Assembly (NCBI RefSeq): GCF_051401765.1
Contig: NW_027480467.1
Coordinates: forward strand, 1,860,001-1,924,000
Origin: Calliopsis andreniformis
Lineage: Eukaryota; Arthropoda; Insecta; Hymenoptera; Andrenidae
Direction: 5' to 3'
DNA length: 64,000 bases
The position numbers and the translations under genes are program-made. The notes beneath the pieces are model-generated. The model did no database searches. It was not told the DNA's origin and saw only the letters and a program-made list of their open reading frames with translations. Below, piece after piece: positions 12,001 through 25,828 of this stretch (positions are counted from its first letter, which is position 1; each line of letters opens with the position of its first letter).

Positions 12001-13121
12001 CTACAGTCCTCAATACCCAATCCTCAATCTTCAACCCTCAATCCTCAATCCTCAGTTCTCAATCCTCAACCCTCAGTCCACAGTCCTCAATCCTCAATCC
12101 TCAACCCTCAGCCATCATCCTCAATCCTCAATCCTCGTTCCTCAATCCTCAATCCTGAATCCTCAATCCTCAATAGTCAATCTCCAATCCTCAATACTCA
12201 ATCTTCAATCCTCAATCCTCAATCCTCAATCCTCAATCCTCATACTTCTATCCTCAATACCCAATACTCAATCTTCAATCCTCAATCCTCAATCCTCAAT
12301 TCTCAATACTCAATCCTCAGTCCTCAGCCCTCAAACCTCAATCCTCAACCCTCAGCCCTCATCCTCAATGCTCAATCCTCAATCCTCAATCCTCAATCTT
12401 CAATCCTCAATACTCAATCGTCAATCCACAATCCTCAGTCCTCAAACTTCAATTCTGAATCCTCAATCCTGAATCCTCAATCTTCAGCTCTCAGTCATCA
12501 ACAATCAGTTGTCAATCCTCAATCCTCAATAGAATATCCTCAATTCACAGTTTTCAATACACAATACTCAATCTGCAATCTTCCAACCTCTATCCACAAA
12601 CATCAATTCTCATCACTCAACACTCAACACTCAGTCCTCAATGTTCAATCCTCAATCCTCAATTCTCAATCTTCATTCCTCAATACTGAATCCTCAATCC
12701 TCAATCCTCAATAGTCAATCTCCAATCCTCAATCCTCAATCCTCAATCCTTAATCCACAATCTTCAATCCTCAATCTTCAATTCTCAATCATCAATACTC
12801 AATCCTCTATCCTCAATCCTCATTCCCCAACCCTCAATCCTCAGTCCTCAAACCTCAATTCCGAATCCTCAATCCTCAACTATCAATCCTCAATCCACAA
12901 GATTCAATCATCAATACTCAATCTTCAATCCTCCATCCTCAATCCTCAATACCCAATCCTCAATCCTCATTCCTCAAACCTCAAACCTCAACCCTCAGTC
13001 CTCATCCTCAATTCCCAATTCTCAATCCTCAATCCTCAATTCTCAACATTCAATCCTCAATAACCAATCTTCAATCCTCAATCCCCAGTCCTCAATCTTC
13101 AATCCTCAATGCTCAATCCTC

Positions 13122-15757
13122 AATCCTCAATCCTCAAGGTTCAATCCTCAATACTCAGTCTTCAATCATCAATCCTCAATACTCAATCCTCAATCCTCAA
13201 TCCTCAATCATCAATCCTCAATCCTCAATCATCAACCTTCAATCCTCAATACTCAATCTTCAATCCTGAATACTCAATCCTCAATATTCAACACACAGCC
13301 ATCAACCATCTATTCTCAATACTCAAGAGAATATCCTGAATTCTCATGACTCAATACTCAATCCACAATATTCAATAATCAAATCTCGATCCTCAAACAT
13401 CAATTCTCAACACTCAATCCTCAACACTCGGTCCGCTCTCTTCAATCCTCCATCCTCAATCCTCTATCCCCAAGCGTCAATTCTCAATCCTCAATCCTCA
13501 ACCCTCAATCCTCAGTCCTCAAACCTCAATTCCGAATCCTCAATCCTGAATGCTCAATCTTCATCCCTCAGTCAGCAACAATCAATTGTCAATCCTCAAT
13601 CCTCAATAGAATATCCTCAATTCACAGTTTTCAATACTGAATCCCATATCTTCAATCTTCAAACCTCAATCCACAGACATCAGTTCTCATCACTCAACCC
13701 TCAACACTCAGTCCTCAATCTTCAATCCTCAATCCTCAATCCTCAATCTTCGATCCCCCATACTCAATCTTCAATCCTCAATCCTCAACCTTCAATCCTC
13801 ATTACGCAATCTTCAATCCTCAATCCTCAATCCTCAATCCTCAATCCTCAGTCATCAATCCTCAATCATCAATACTCAATCCTCAATCCTCAATCCTCAA
13901 TCCTCAATCCTCAATCCTCATTCCTCAAACCCCAATCCTCAACCCTCAGTCCTCAACCTCCATCATCAATCCTCAATCCTCAATACGCAATCTTCAATCC
14001 TCAATACTCAACCTTCGATCCTCAATCCTCAGTCCTCAAACCTCAAACCTCAATCCTCAGTCATGAATACTCCATCTTCAATACTCAATACACAATCCTC
14101 AATCCTCAATCCTCAAACCTCAATCCTCAATCCTCATTCCTCAAACCTCAAACCTCAACCCTTAGTCCTCATCCTCAATCCTCAACTATCAATCCTCAAT
14201 CCTCAAGATTCAATCATCAATACTCAATCTTCAATCCTCAATCCTCAATCCTCAATACCCAATCCTCAATCCTCATTCCTCAAACCTCAAACCTCAACCC
14301 TCAGTCCTCATCCTCAATTCCCAATTCTCAATCCTCAATCCTCAATTCTCAACATTCAATCCTCAATAACCAATCTTCAATCCTCAATCCCCAGTCCTCA
14401 ATCTTCAATCCTCAATGCTCAATCCTCAATCCTCAATCCTCAGTCCTCAATCCCCAATCCTCAATCCTCGTACCTCAATCCTCAACCGTCAGACCTCGTC
14501 CTCAATCCTCAACTATGAATCCTCAATCCTCAATATTCAATCATCAATACTCAATCTTCAATCCTCAATCCTCAATACTCAATCCTCAATCCTCAATCCT
14601 CGATCTTCAGTCCTCAAACCTCAATCCTGAATCTTCAATCCTGAATCCTCAATCTTCAGACCTCAGTCCTCAACAATCAGTTGTCAATTCTCAATACTCA
14701 ACACAATATCATCAATTCACAGGTTTCAATACTCAATACACAATCTGCAATCTTCAAATCTCTATCCACAAACATCAATTCTCATCACTGAACCCTCAGC
14801 ACTCTGTCCCCAATCCTCAATCTTCAATCCTCAATCCTCAATCCTCAATCTTCAATCCTCAATACTCAATCTTCAATCCTCAATCCTCAATCCCCAATCC
14901 TCAATCCTCAATCCTCAATCGTCAGTCTTCAATACTCAATACTCAATCTGCAATTCTCAGTCCTCAATACTCAAACATCAATCCTCAATTCCCAATACTC
15001 AATAGAATATCCTGGATTCTCAGTATTCAATACTCAAACCGCAATCCTCAACCATCAGCCCTCATCCTCCATCCTCAATCCTCAATCCTCAAACCTCAAT
15101 CTCCAATCCTCAATACTCAATCTTCGATCCTCAATCCGCAACACTCAATCCTCAATCCTCAATCCTCAGTCATGAATACTCAATCTTCAATACTCAATCC
15201 TCAATCCTCAATCCTCAATCCTCAATCCTCAATCCTCAATCCTCATTCCTCAAACCTCAAACCTCAACCCTCAGTCCTCATCCTCAATTCTCAATACTCA
15301 ATCCTCAATCCTCAATTCTCAATCTTCAATCCTCAATAATCAATCTCCAATCCTAGATACTCAATCCCCAATCCTCAATCGTTAATCCTCAATCTTCAAT
15401 CCTCAATCCCCTGTCCTCAATCCTCAATACTCAATCTTCAATCCTCAATCCTCAATTCTCAATCCTCAATACTCAATCCTCAATCGTCAATCCTCAATCG
15501 TCAATTATCAATCCGCAATCCTGAATCTTCAATCCTCAATCCTCAACCCTGAATCCTCAATCCTCAATCTTCAATCCTCAATACTCAATCTTCAATCCTC
15601 AATCCTCAAACCTCAATCCTCAATCCTCAATCCTCAATCCTCAATCTTCAACCCTCAACCGTCAGTCCTCGTCCTCAATCCTCAAACCTCAATCCTCAAT
15701 CCTCAATTTTCAATCATCAATACTCAATCTTCAATCCTCAAACCTCATTCCTCAATC
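13122..15757 (+). repeat. Segmental duplication II, right copy
   Basis: This is the partner of 5,962-8,597. Its left joint, near 13,122-13,140, follows a C-type run ending in caatgct. Its right joint is near 15,757, where caatcccc of the left copy is replaced by caatcct-cagtcat of block C. Confidence 0.92.
13286..13478 (+). repeat. Block B copy 5
   Basis: This full-length copy is exactly 7,160 bp from copy 4. It has a private change, ggtccgctc for ggtcctctc. Block A type 2 follows at 337 bp (anchor 13623). Confidence 0.92.
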
Positions 15758-18660
15758 CTCAGTCATGAATACTCCATCTTCAATACTCAATACACAATCC
15801 TCAATCCTCAATCCTCAAACCTCAATCCTCAATCCTCATTCCTCAAACCTCAAACCTCAACCCTCAGTCCTCATCCTCAATCCTCAACTATCAATCCTCA
15901 ATCCTCAAGATTCAATCATCAATACTCAATCTTCAATCCTCAATCCTCAATCCTCAATACCCAATCCTCAATCCTCATTCCTCAAACCTCAAACCTCAAC
16001 CCTCAGTCCTCATCCTCAATTCCCAATTCTCAATCCTCAATCCTCAATTCTCAACATTCAATCCTCAATAACCAATCTTCAATCCTCAATCCCCAGTCCT
16101 CAATCTTCAATCCTCAATGCTCAACCCTCAATCCTCAATCCTCAATCATCAATCCTCAATCCTCAATCCTCAATCCTCAATCCTCAATCCTCAATGCTCA
16201 ATCCTCAATCATCAATCCTCAATCTTCAAAAATCTATCCTCAATTCTCAATCCTCAATACTCAACCATCAATCCTCAATCTTCAATCCTCAATACTCAGT
16301 CTTCAATCATCAATCCTCAATCCTCAATCCTCAATCCTCAATCCTCAATCATCAATCCTCAATCCTCAATCCTCAATCCTCAATCCACAATCCTCATTCT
16401 TCTATCCTCAATACCCAATCCTCAATCTTCAATCCTCAATCCTCAATCCTCAATCCTCAGTCCTCAGCCCTCAAACCTCAATCCTCAACCCTCAGCCCTC
16501 ATCCTCAATCCTCAATCCTCAATCCTCAATCTCCAATCATCAATACTCAATCTTCAATCCTCAATCCTCAATTCTCAAACATCAATGCTCAATCCTCAAT
16601 CCTCAATCCTCAATCCCCAATCCTCAATCTTCAATCCTCAATCCTCAATCCTCAAGCCTCAATCCTAAATCCTCAATCTTCAATCCTGAATACTCAATCT
16701 TCAATCCTCAATCCTCAATCCTCAATCCTCAATCCTCAATCGTCAGTCTTCAATCCTCAATACTCAATCTTCAATCCTCAATCCTCAATCCTCAATCCTC
16801 AATCCTCATTCTTCTATCCTCAATACCCAATCCTCAATCTTCAATCCTCAATCCTCAATCCTCAATTCTCAATCCTCAATCCTCAGTCCAAGGACCTCAA
16901 ACCTCAATCCTCAACTCTCAGCCCTCATCCTCAATCCTCAATCCTCAATCCTCAATCCTCAATCCTCAATCTTCAATCCCCAGTACTCAATCGTCAATCC
17001 ACAATCCTCAGACCTCAAACCTCAATTCTGAATCCTCAATCCTGAATCCTCAATCTTCATCTCTCAGTCATCAACAATCAGTTGTCAATCCTCAATCCTC
17101 AATAGAATATCCTCAATTCACAGTTTTCAATACTCAATACTCAATCTGCAATCTTCCAACCTCTATCCACAAACATCAATTCTCATCACTCAGCCCTCAA
17201 CACTCAGTCCTCAATTTTCAATCCTCAATCCTCAATTCTCAATCTTCATTCCTCAATACTGAATCTTCAATCCCCAATACTCAACCTTCAGTCCTCAATC
17301 CTCAATCCTCAATCCTCAATACTCAATCCTCAATCATCAATCCTCAATCTTCAAAACTCAACCCTCAATCCTCAATTCTCAATCCTCAATACTCAACCAT
17401 CAATCCTCAATCTTCAATCCTCAATACTCAGTCTTCAATCATCAATCCTCAATCCTCAATCCTCAATCCTCAATCTTCAATCCTCAATCCTCAATCCTCA
17501 ATCCTCAATCTTCAATCCTCCATACTCAATCTTCAATCCTCAATCCTCAACCTTCAATCCTCATTACGCAATCTTCAATCCTCAATCCTCAATCCTCAAT
17601 CATCAATCCACAATCTTCAAAACTCAATCCTCAATCCTCAATTCTCAATCCTCAATACTCAACCATCAATCCTCAATCTTCAATCCTCAATACTCAGTCT
17701 TCAATCATCAATCCTCAGTCCTCAATCCTCAATCCTCAATCTTCAATCCTCAATCCTCAATCCTCAATCTTCAATCCTCCATACTCAATCTTCAATCCTC
17801 AATCCTCAACCTTCAATCCTCATTACGCAATCCTCAATCCTCAATCCTCAATCCTCAATCCTCAATCCTCAGTCGTCAATCCTCAATCTTCAATACTCAA
17901 TCCTCAATATTCAATCATCAATACTTAATATTCAATCCTCAATCCTCAATCCTCAATACTCAATCCTCAATCCTCATTCCTCAAACCTCAAACCTCAACC
18001 ATCAGTCCTCATCCTCAAATCCCAATTCTCAATCCTCAATCCTCAGTCCACAGTCCTCAAACCTCAATCCTCAACCCTCAGCCATCATCCTCAATCCTCA
18101 ATCCTCGTTCCTCAATCCTCAATCCTCAATCCTCAATCCTCAATAGTCAATCACCAATCCTAGATCCCCAATCCCCAATCCTCAATCCTTAATCCACAAT
18201 CTTCAATCGTCGATCCTCAGTCTTCAATCCTCGGTACTCAATCGTCAATCCACAATCCTCAGACCTCGAACCTCAATTCTGAATCCTCAATCCTGAATCC
18301 TCAATCTTCAGCTCTCAGTCATCAACAATCAGTTGTCAATCCTCAATACTCAATAGAATATCCTCAAGTCACAGTTTTCAATACTCAATACTCAATCTTC
18401 AATCTTCCAACCTCTATCCACAAACATCAATTCTCATCACTCAACCCTCAACACTCAGTCCTCAACGTTCAATCCTCAATCCTCAATTCTCAATCTTCAT
18501 TCCTCACTACTGAAACTTCAATCCTCAATACTCAATCTTCAGTCCTCAATCCTGAATCCTCAATCCTCAATGCTCAATCCTCAATCATCAATCCTCAATC
18601 TTCAAAAATCTATCCTCAATTCTCAATCCTCAATCCTCAATCCTCATTCCCCAACCCTCA
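15753..18660 (+). repeat. Segmental duplication III, left copy (offset 7,077-7,168)
   Basis: This is about 2.9 kb related to 22,830-25,828. The offset starts at 7,077 (block C 15765/22842), is 7,105 at block A (17119/24224) and 7,168 at the caagtca form of A (18370/25538). The copies therefore differ by a net 91 bp, through gained or lost monomers and a replaced stretch near 24,530-24,700 in the right copy. Confidence 0.85.
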
Positions 18661-21600
18661 ATCCTCAGTCCTCAAACCCCAATTCCGAATCCTCAATCCT
18701 CAACTATCAATCCTCAATCCTCAAGATTCAATCATCAATACTCAATCTTCAATCCTCCATCCTCAATCCTCAATACCCAATCCTCAATCCTCATTCCTCA
18801 AACCTCAATCCTCAATCCTCGATCTTCAGTCCTCAAACCTCAATCCTGAATCTTCAATCCTGAATCCTCAATCTTCAGACCTCAGTCCTCAACAATCAGT
18901 TGTCAATTCTCAATACTCAATACAATATCATCAATTCACAGGTTTCAATACTCAATACACAATCTGCAATCTTCAAATCTCTATCCACAAACATCAATTC
19001 TCATCACTGAACCCTCAGCACTCTGTCCCCAATCCTCAATCTTCAATCCTCAATCCTCAATCCTCAATCTTCAATCCTCAATACTCAATCTTCAATCCTC
19101 AATCCTCAATCCCCAATCCTCAATCCTCAATCCTCAATCGTCAGTCTTCAATACTCAATACTCAATCTGCAATTCTCAGTCCTCAATACTCAAACATCAA
19201 TCCTCAATTCCCAATACTCAATAGAATATCCTGGATTCTCATTATTCAATACTCAAACCGCAATCCTCAACCATCAGCCCTCATCCTCCATCCTCAATCC
19301 TCAATCCTCAAACCTCAATCTCCAATCCTCAATACTCAATCTTCGATCCTCAATCCGCAACACTCAATCCTCAATCCTCAATCCTCAGTCATGAATACTC
19401 AATCTTCAATACTCAATGCTCAATCCTCAATCCTCAATCCTCAATCCTCAATCCTCAATCCTGATTCCTCAAACCTCAAACCTCAACCCTCAGTCCTCAT
19501 CCTCAATTCTCAATTCTCAATCCTCAATCCTCAATTCTCAATCTTCAATCCTCAATAATCAATCTCCAATCCTAGATACTCAATCCCCAATCCTCAATCG
19601 TTAATCCTCAATCTTCAATCCTCAATCCCCTGTCCTCAATCCTCAATACTCAATCTTCAATCCTCAATCCTCAATTCTCAATCCTCAATACTCAATCCTC
19701 AATCGTCAATCCTCAATCGTCAATTATCAATACGCAATCCTGAATCTTCAATCCTCAATCCTCAACCCTGAATCCTCAATCCTCAATCTTCAATCCTCAA
19801 TACTCAATCTTCAATCCGCAATCCTCAAACCTCAATCCTCAATCCTCAATCCTCAATCCTCAATCTTCAATCCTCAACCGTCAGTCCTCGTCCTCAATCC
19901 TCAAACCTCAATCCTCAATCCTCAATTTTCAATCATCAATACTCAATCTTCAATCCTCAAACCTCATTCCTCAATCCCCAATCCTCAATCTTCAATCCTC
20001 AATACTGAATCTTCAACCCTCAATCCTCAAACCTCAATCCTCAATCCTCAATCCTCAATCCTCAATCCTTAATCCACAATCTTCAATCCTCAATCCTCAA
20101 TTCTCAATCATCAATACTCAATCCTCAATCCTCATTCCTCAAACCCCAACCCTCAATCCTCAGTCCTCAAACCTCAATTCCGAATCCTCAATACTGACTG
20201 CTCAATCTTCATCCCTCAGTCCGCAACTATCAATTGTCAATCCTCAATCCTCAATCCTCAACAGAATATCCTCAATTCACAGTTTTCAATACTCAATTCT
20301 CAATCTGCAATCTTCCAACCTCTATCCACAAACATCAATTCTCATCACTCAACCCTCAACACTCAGTCCTCAATGTTCAATCCTCAATTCTCAGTCTTCA
20401 TTCCTCAATACTGAATCTTCAATCCTCAATACTCAATTTCAGTCCTCAATCCTCAATACCCAATCCTCATTCTTCAATCCTCAATCCTCAATCCTCAATC
20501 CTCAATTCTCAATCCACAATCCTCAGTCCTCAGTCCTCAAACCTCAATCCTCAACCCTCAGCCCTCATCCTCAATCCTCAATCCTCAATCCTCAATCCTC
20601 AATCCTCAGTCTTCAATCCTCGGTACTCAATCGTCAATCCACAATCCTCAGACCTCGAACCTCAATTCTGAATCCTCAATCCTGAATCCTCAATCTTCAG
20701 CTCTCAGACATCAACAATCAGTTGTCAATCCTCAATACTCAATAGAATATCCTCAAGTCACAGTTTTCAATACTCAATGCTCAATCTTCAATCTTCCAAC
20801 CTCTATCCACAAACATCAATTCTCATCACTCAACCCTCAACACTCAGTCCTCAATGTTCAATCCTCAATCCTCAATTCTCAATCTTCATTCCTCAATACT
20901 GAAACTTCAATCCTCAATACTCAATCTTCAGTCCTCAATCCTGAATCCTCAATCCTCAATGCTCAATCCTCAATCATCAATCCTCAATCTTCAAAAATCT
21001 ATCCTCAATTCTCAATCCTCAAAACTCAACCATCAATCCTCAATCTTCAATCTTCAATACTCAGTCTTCAATCATCAATCCTCAATCCTCGATCCTCAAT
21101 CCTCAATCCTCAATCATCAATCCTCAATGCTCAATCCTCAATCCTCAATCCACAATCCTCATTCTTCAGTCCTCAATACCCAATCCTCAATCTTCAACCC
21201 TCAATCCTCAATCCTCAATTCTCAATCCTCAACCCTCAGTCCACAGTCCTCAATCCTCAATCCTCAACCCTCAGCCATCATCCTCAATCCTCAATCCTCG
21301 TTCCTCAATCCTCAATCCTGAATCCTCAATCCTCAATAGTCAATCTCCAATCCTCAATGCTCAATCTTCAATCCTCAATCCTCAATCCTCAATCCTCAAT
21401 CCTCATACTTCTATCCTCAATACCCAATACTCAATCTTCAATCCTCAATCCTCAATCCTCAATTCTCAATACTCAATCCTCAGTCCTCAGACCTCAAACC
21501 TCAATCCTCAACCCTCAGCCCTCATCCTCAATCCTCAATCCTCAATCCTCAATCCTCAATCTTCAATCCTCAATACTCAATCGTCAATCCACAATCCTCA

Positions 21601-22064
21601 GTCCTCAAACTTCAATTCTGAATCCTCAATCCTGAATCCTCAATCTTAAGCTCTCAGTCATCAACAATCAGTTGTCAATCCTCAATCCTCAATAGAATAT
21701 CCTCAATTCACAGTTTTCAATACTCAATACTCAATCTGCAATCTTCCAACCTCTATCCACAAACATCAATTCTCATCACTCAACACTCAACACTCAGTCC
21801 TCAATGTTCAATCCTCAATTCTCAACATTCAATCCTCAATAACCAATCTTCAATCCTCAATCCCCAGTCCTCAATCTTCAATCCTCAATGCTCAATCCTC
21901 AATCCTCAATCCTCAATGTTCAATCCTCAATACTCAGTCTTCAATCATCAATCCTCAATGCTCAATCCTCAATCCTCAATCCTCAATCATCAATCCTCAA
22001 TCCTCAATCATCAACCTTCAATCCTCAATACTCAATCTTCAATCCTGAATACTCAATCCTCAAT

Positions 22065-22257
22065 ATTCAACACACAGCCATCAGCCATCTATTCTCAATA
22101 CTCAAGAGAATATCCTGAATTCTCATGACTCAATACTCAATCCACAATATTCAATAATCAAATCTCGATCCTCAAACATCAATTCTCAACACTCAATCCT
22201 CAACACTCGGTCCTCTCTCTTCAATCCTCCATCCTCAATCCTCTATCCCCAAGCGTC
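22065..22257 (+). repeat. Block B copy 6
   Basis: This full-length copy has the private change catcagccat in place of catcaaccat. Block A type 2 follows at 337 bp (anchor 22402). Confidence 0.92.
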
Positions 22258-22829
22258 AATTCTCAATCCTCAATCCTCAACCCTCAATCCTCAGTCCTCA
22301 AACCTCAATTCCGAATCCTCAATCCTGAATGCTCAATCTTCATCCCTCAGTCCGCAACAATCAATTGTCAATCCTCAATCCTCAATAGAATATCCTCAAT
22401 TCACAGTTTTCAATACTGAATCCCATATCTTCAATCTTCAAACCTCAATCCACAGACATCAGTTCTCATCACTCAACCCTCAACACTCAGTCCTCAATCT
22501 TCAATCCTCAATCCTCAATCCTCAATCTTCAATCCCCCATACTCAATCTTCAATCCTCAATCCTCAACCTTCAATCCTCATTACGCAATCTTCAATCCTC
22601 AATCCTCAATCCTCAATCCTCAATCCTCAGTCATCAATCCTCAATCTTCAATACTCAATCCTCAATCCTCAATCCTCAATCCTCAATCCTCAATCCTCAT
22701 TCCTCAAACCCCAATCCTCAACCCTCAGTCCTCATCCTCCATCATCAATCCTCAATCCTCAATACGCAATCTTCAATCCTCAATACTCAACCTTCGATCC
22801 TCAATCCTCAGTCCTCAAACCTCAAACCT

Positions 22830-25828
22830 CAATCCTCAGTCATGAATACTCCATCTTCAATACTCAATACACAATCCTCAATCCTCAATCCTCAAACCTC
22901 AATCCTCAATCCTCATTCCTCAAACCTCAAACCTCAACCCTCAGTCCTCATCCTCAATCCTCAACTATCAATCCTCAATCCTCAAGATTCAATCATCAAT
23001 ACTCAATCTTCAATCCTCAATCCTCAATCCTCAATACCCAATCCTCAATCCTCATTCCTCAAACCTCAAACCTCAACCCTCAGTCCTCATCCTCAATTCC
23101 CAATTCTCAATCCTCAATCCTCAATTCTCAACATTCAATCCTCAATAACCAATCTTCAATCCTCAATCCCCAGTCCTCAATCTTCAATCCTCAATGCTCA
23201 ATCCTCAATCCTCAATCCTCAATCATCAATCCTCAATCCTCAATCCTCAATCCTCAATCCTCAATCCTCAATCCTGAATGCTCAATCCTCAATCATCAAT
23301 CCTCAATCTTCAAAAATCTATCCTCAATTCTCAATCCTCAATACTCAACCATCAATCCTCAATCTTCAATCCTCAATACTCAGTCTTCAATCATCAATCC
23401 TCAATCCTCAATCCTCAATCCTCAATCCTCAATCATCAATCCTCAATCCTCAATCCTCAATCCTCAATCCACAATCCTCATTCTTCTATCCTCAATACCC
23501 AATCCTCAATCTTCAATCCTCAATCCTCAATCCTCAATCCTCAATTCTCAACACTCAATCCTCAGTCCTCAGCCCTCAAACCTCAATCCTCAACCCTCAG
23601 CCCTCATCCTCAATCCTCAATCCTCAATCCTCAATCTCCAATCATCAATACTCAATCTTCAATCCTCAATCCTCAATTCTCAAACATCAATGCTCAATCC
23701 TCAATCCTCAATCCTCAATCCCCAATCCTCAATCTTCAATCCTCAATCCTCAATCCTCAAGCCTCAATCCTAAATCCTCAATCTTCAATCCTGAATACTC
23801 AATCTTCAATCCTCAATCCTCAATCCTCAATCCTCAATCCTCAATCGTCAGTCTTCAATCCTCAATACTCAATCTTCAATCCTCAATCCTCAATCCTCAA
23901 TCCTCAATCCTCATTCTTCTATCCTCAATACCCAATCCTCAATCTTCAATCCTCAATCCTCAATCCTCAATTCTCAATCCTCAATCCTCAGTCCAAGGAC
24001 CTCAAACCTCAATCCTCAACTCTCAGCCCTCATCCTCAATCCTCAATCCTCAATCCTCAATCCTCAATCCTCAATCTTCAATCCCCAGTACTCAATCGTC
24101 AATCCACAATCCTCAGACCTCAAACCTCAATTCTGAATCCTCAATCCTGAATCCTCAATCTTCATCTCTCAGTCATCAACAATCAGTTGTCAATCCTCAA
24201 TCCTCAATAGAATATCCTCAATTCACAGTTTTCAATACTCAATACTCAATCTGCAATCTTCCAACCTCTATCCACAAACATCAATTCTCATCACTCAGCC
24301 CTCAACACTCAGTCCTCAATTTTCAATCCTCAATCCTCAATTCTCAATCTTCATTCCTCAATACTGAATCTTCAATCCCCAATACTCAACCTTCAGTCCT
24401 CAATCCTCAATCCTCAATCCTCAATACTCAATCCTCAATCATCAATCCTCAATCTTCAAAACTCAACCCTCAATCCTCAATTCTCAATCCTCAATACTCA
24501 ACCATCAATCCTCAATCTTCAATCCTCAATCCCCAGTCCTCAATCTTCAATCCTCAATGCTCAATCCTCAATCCTCAATCCTCAATCATCAATCCTCAAT
24601 CCTCAATCCTCAATCCTCAATCCTCAATCCTCAATGCTCAATCCTCAATCATCAATCCTCAATCTTCAAAAATCTATCCTCAATTCTCAATCCTCAATAC
24701 TCAATCCTCAATCCTCAACCTTCAATCCTCATTACGCAATCTTCAATCCTCAATCCTCAATCCTCAATCATCAATCCACAATCTTCAAAACTCAATCCTC
24801 AATCCTCAATTCTCAATCCTCAATACTCAACCATCAATCCTCAATCTTCAATCCTCAATACTCAGTCTTCAATCATCAATCCTCAGTCCTCAATCCTCAA
24901 TCCTCAATCTTCAATCCTCAATCCTCAATCCTCAATCTTCAATCCTCCATACTCAATCTTCAATCCTCAATCCTCAACCTTCAATCCTCATTACGCAATC
25001 TTCAATCCTCAATCCTCAATCCTCAATCCTCAATCCTCAGTCGTCAATCCTCAATCTTCAATACTCAATCCTCAATATTCAATCATCAATACTTAATATT
25101 CAATCCTCAATCCTCAATCCTCAATACTCAATCCTCAATCCTCATTCCTCAAACCTCAAACCTCAACCATCAGTCCTCATCCTCAAATCCCAATTCTCAA
25201 TCCTCAATCCTCAGTCCACAGTCCTCAAACCTCAATCCTCAACCCTCAGCCATCATCCTCAATCCTCAATCCTCGTTCCTCAATCCTCAATCCTCAATCC
25301 TCAATCCTCAATAGTCAATCACCAATCCTAGATCCCCAATCCCCAATCCTCAATCCTTAATCCACAATCTTCAATCGTCGATCCTCAGTCTTCAATCCTC
25401 GGTACTCAATCGTCAATCCACAATCCTCAGACCTCGAACCTCAATTCTGAATCCTCAATCCTGAATCCTCAATCTTCAGCTCTCAGTCATCAACAATCAG
25501 TTGTCAATCCTCAATACTCAATAGAATATCCTCAAGTCACAGTTTTCAATACTCAATACTCAATCTTCAATCTTCCAACCTCTATCCACAAACATCAATT
25601 CTCATCACTCAACCCTCAACACTCAGACCTCAACGTTCAATCCTCAATCCTCAATTCTCAATCTTCATTCCTCACTACTGAAACTTCAATCCTCAATACT
25701 CAATCTTCAGTCCTCAATCCTGAATCCTCAATCCTCAATGCTCAATCCTCAATCATCAATCCTCAATCTTCAAAAATCTATCCTCAATTCTCAATCCTCA
25801 ATCCTCAATCCTCATTCCCCAACCCTCA
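22830..25828 (+). repeat. Segmental duplication III, right copy
   Basis: This is the partner of 15,753-18,660. It contains the longest uninterrupted + frame of the window, 829 codons at 22,842-25,331, which is only the repeat read without a disruptive variant. The stretch near 24,530-24,700 carries an extra caatgct-rich run that is not at the matching place in the left copy. Confidence 0.85.

Noticed and set aside
22842..25331. An 829-codon + strand reading frame, the longest in the window, as a possible real gene
   Set aside because: It is the satellite read in one frame. Other frames overlap it with the same SSILNPQ heptapeptide, it starts at block C's chance ATG, and it has no domain, codon bias or flanking signals.
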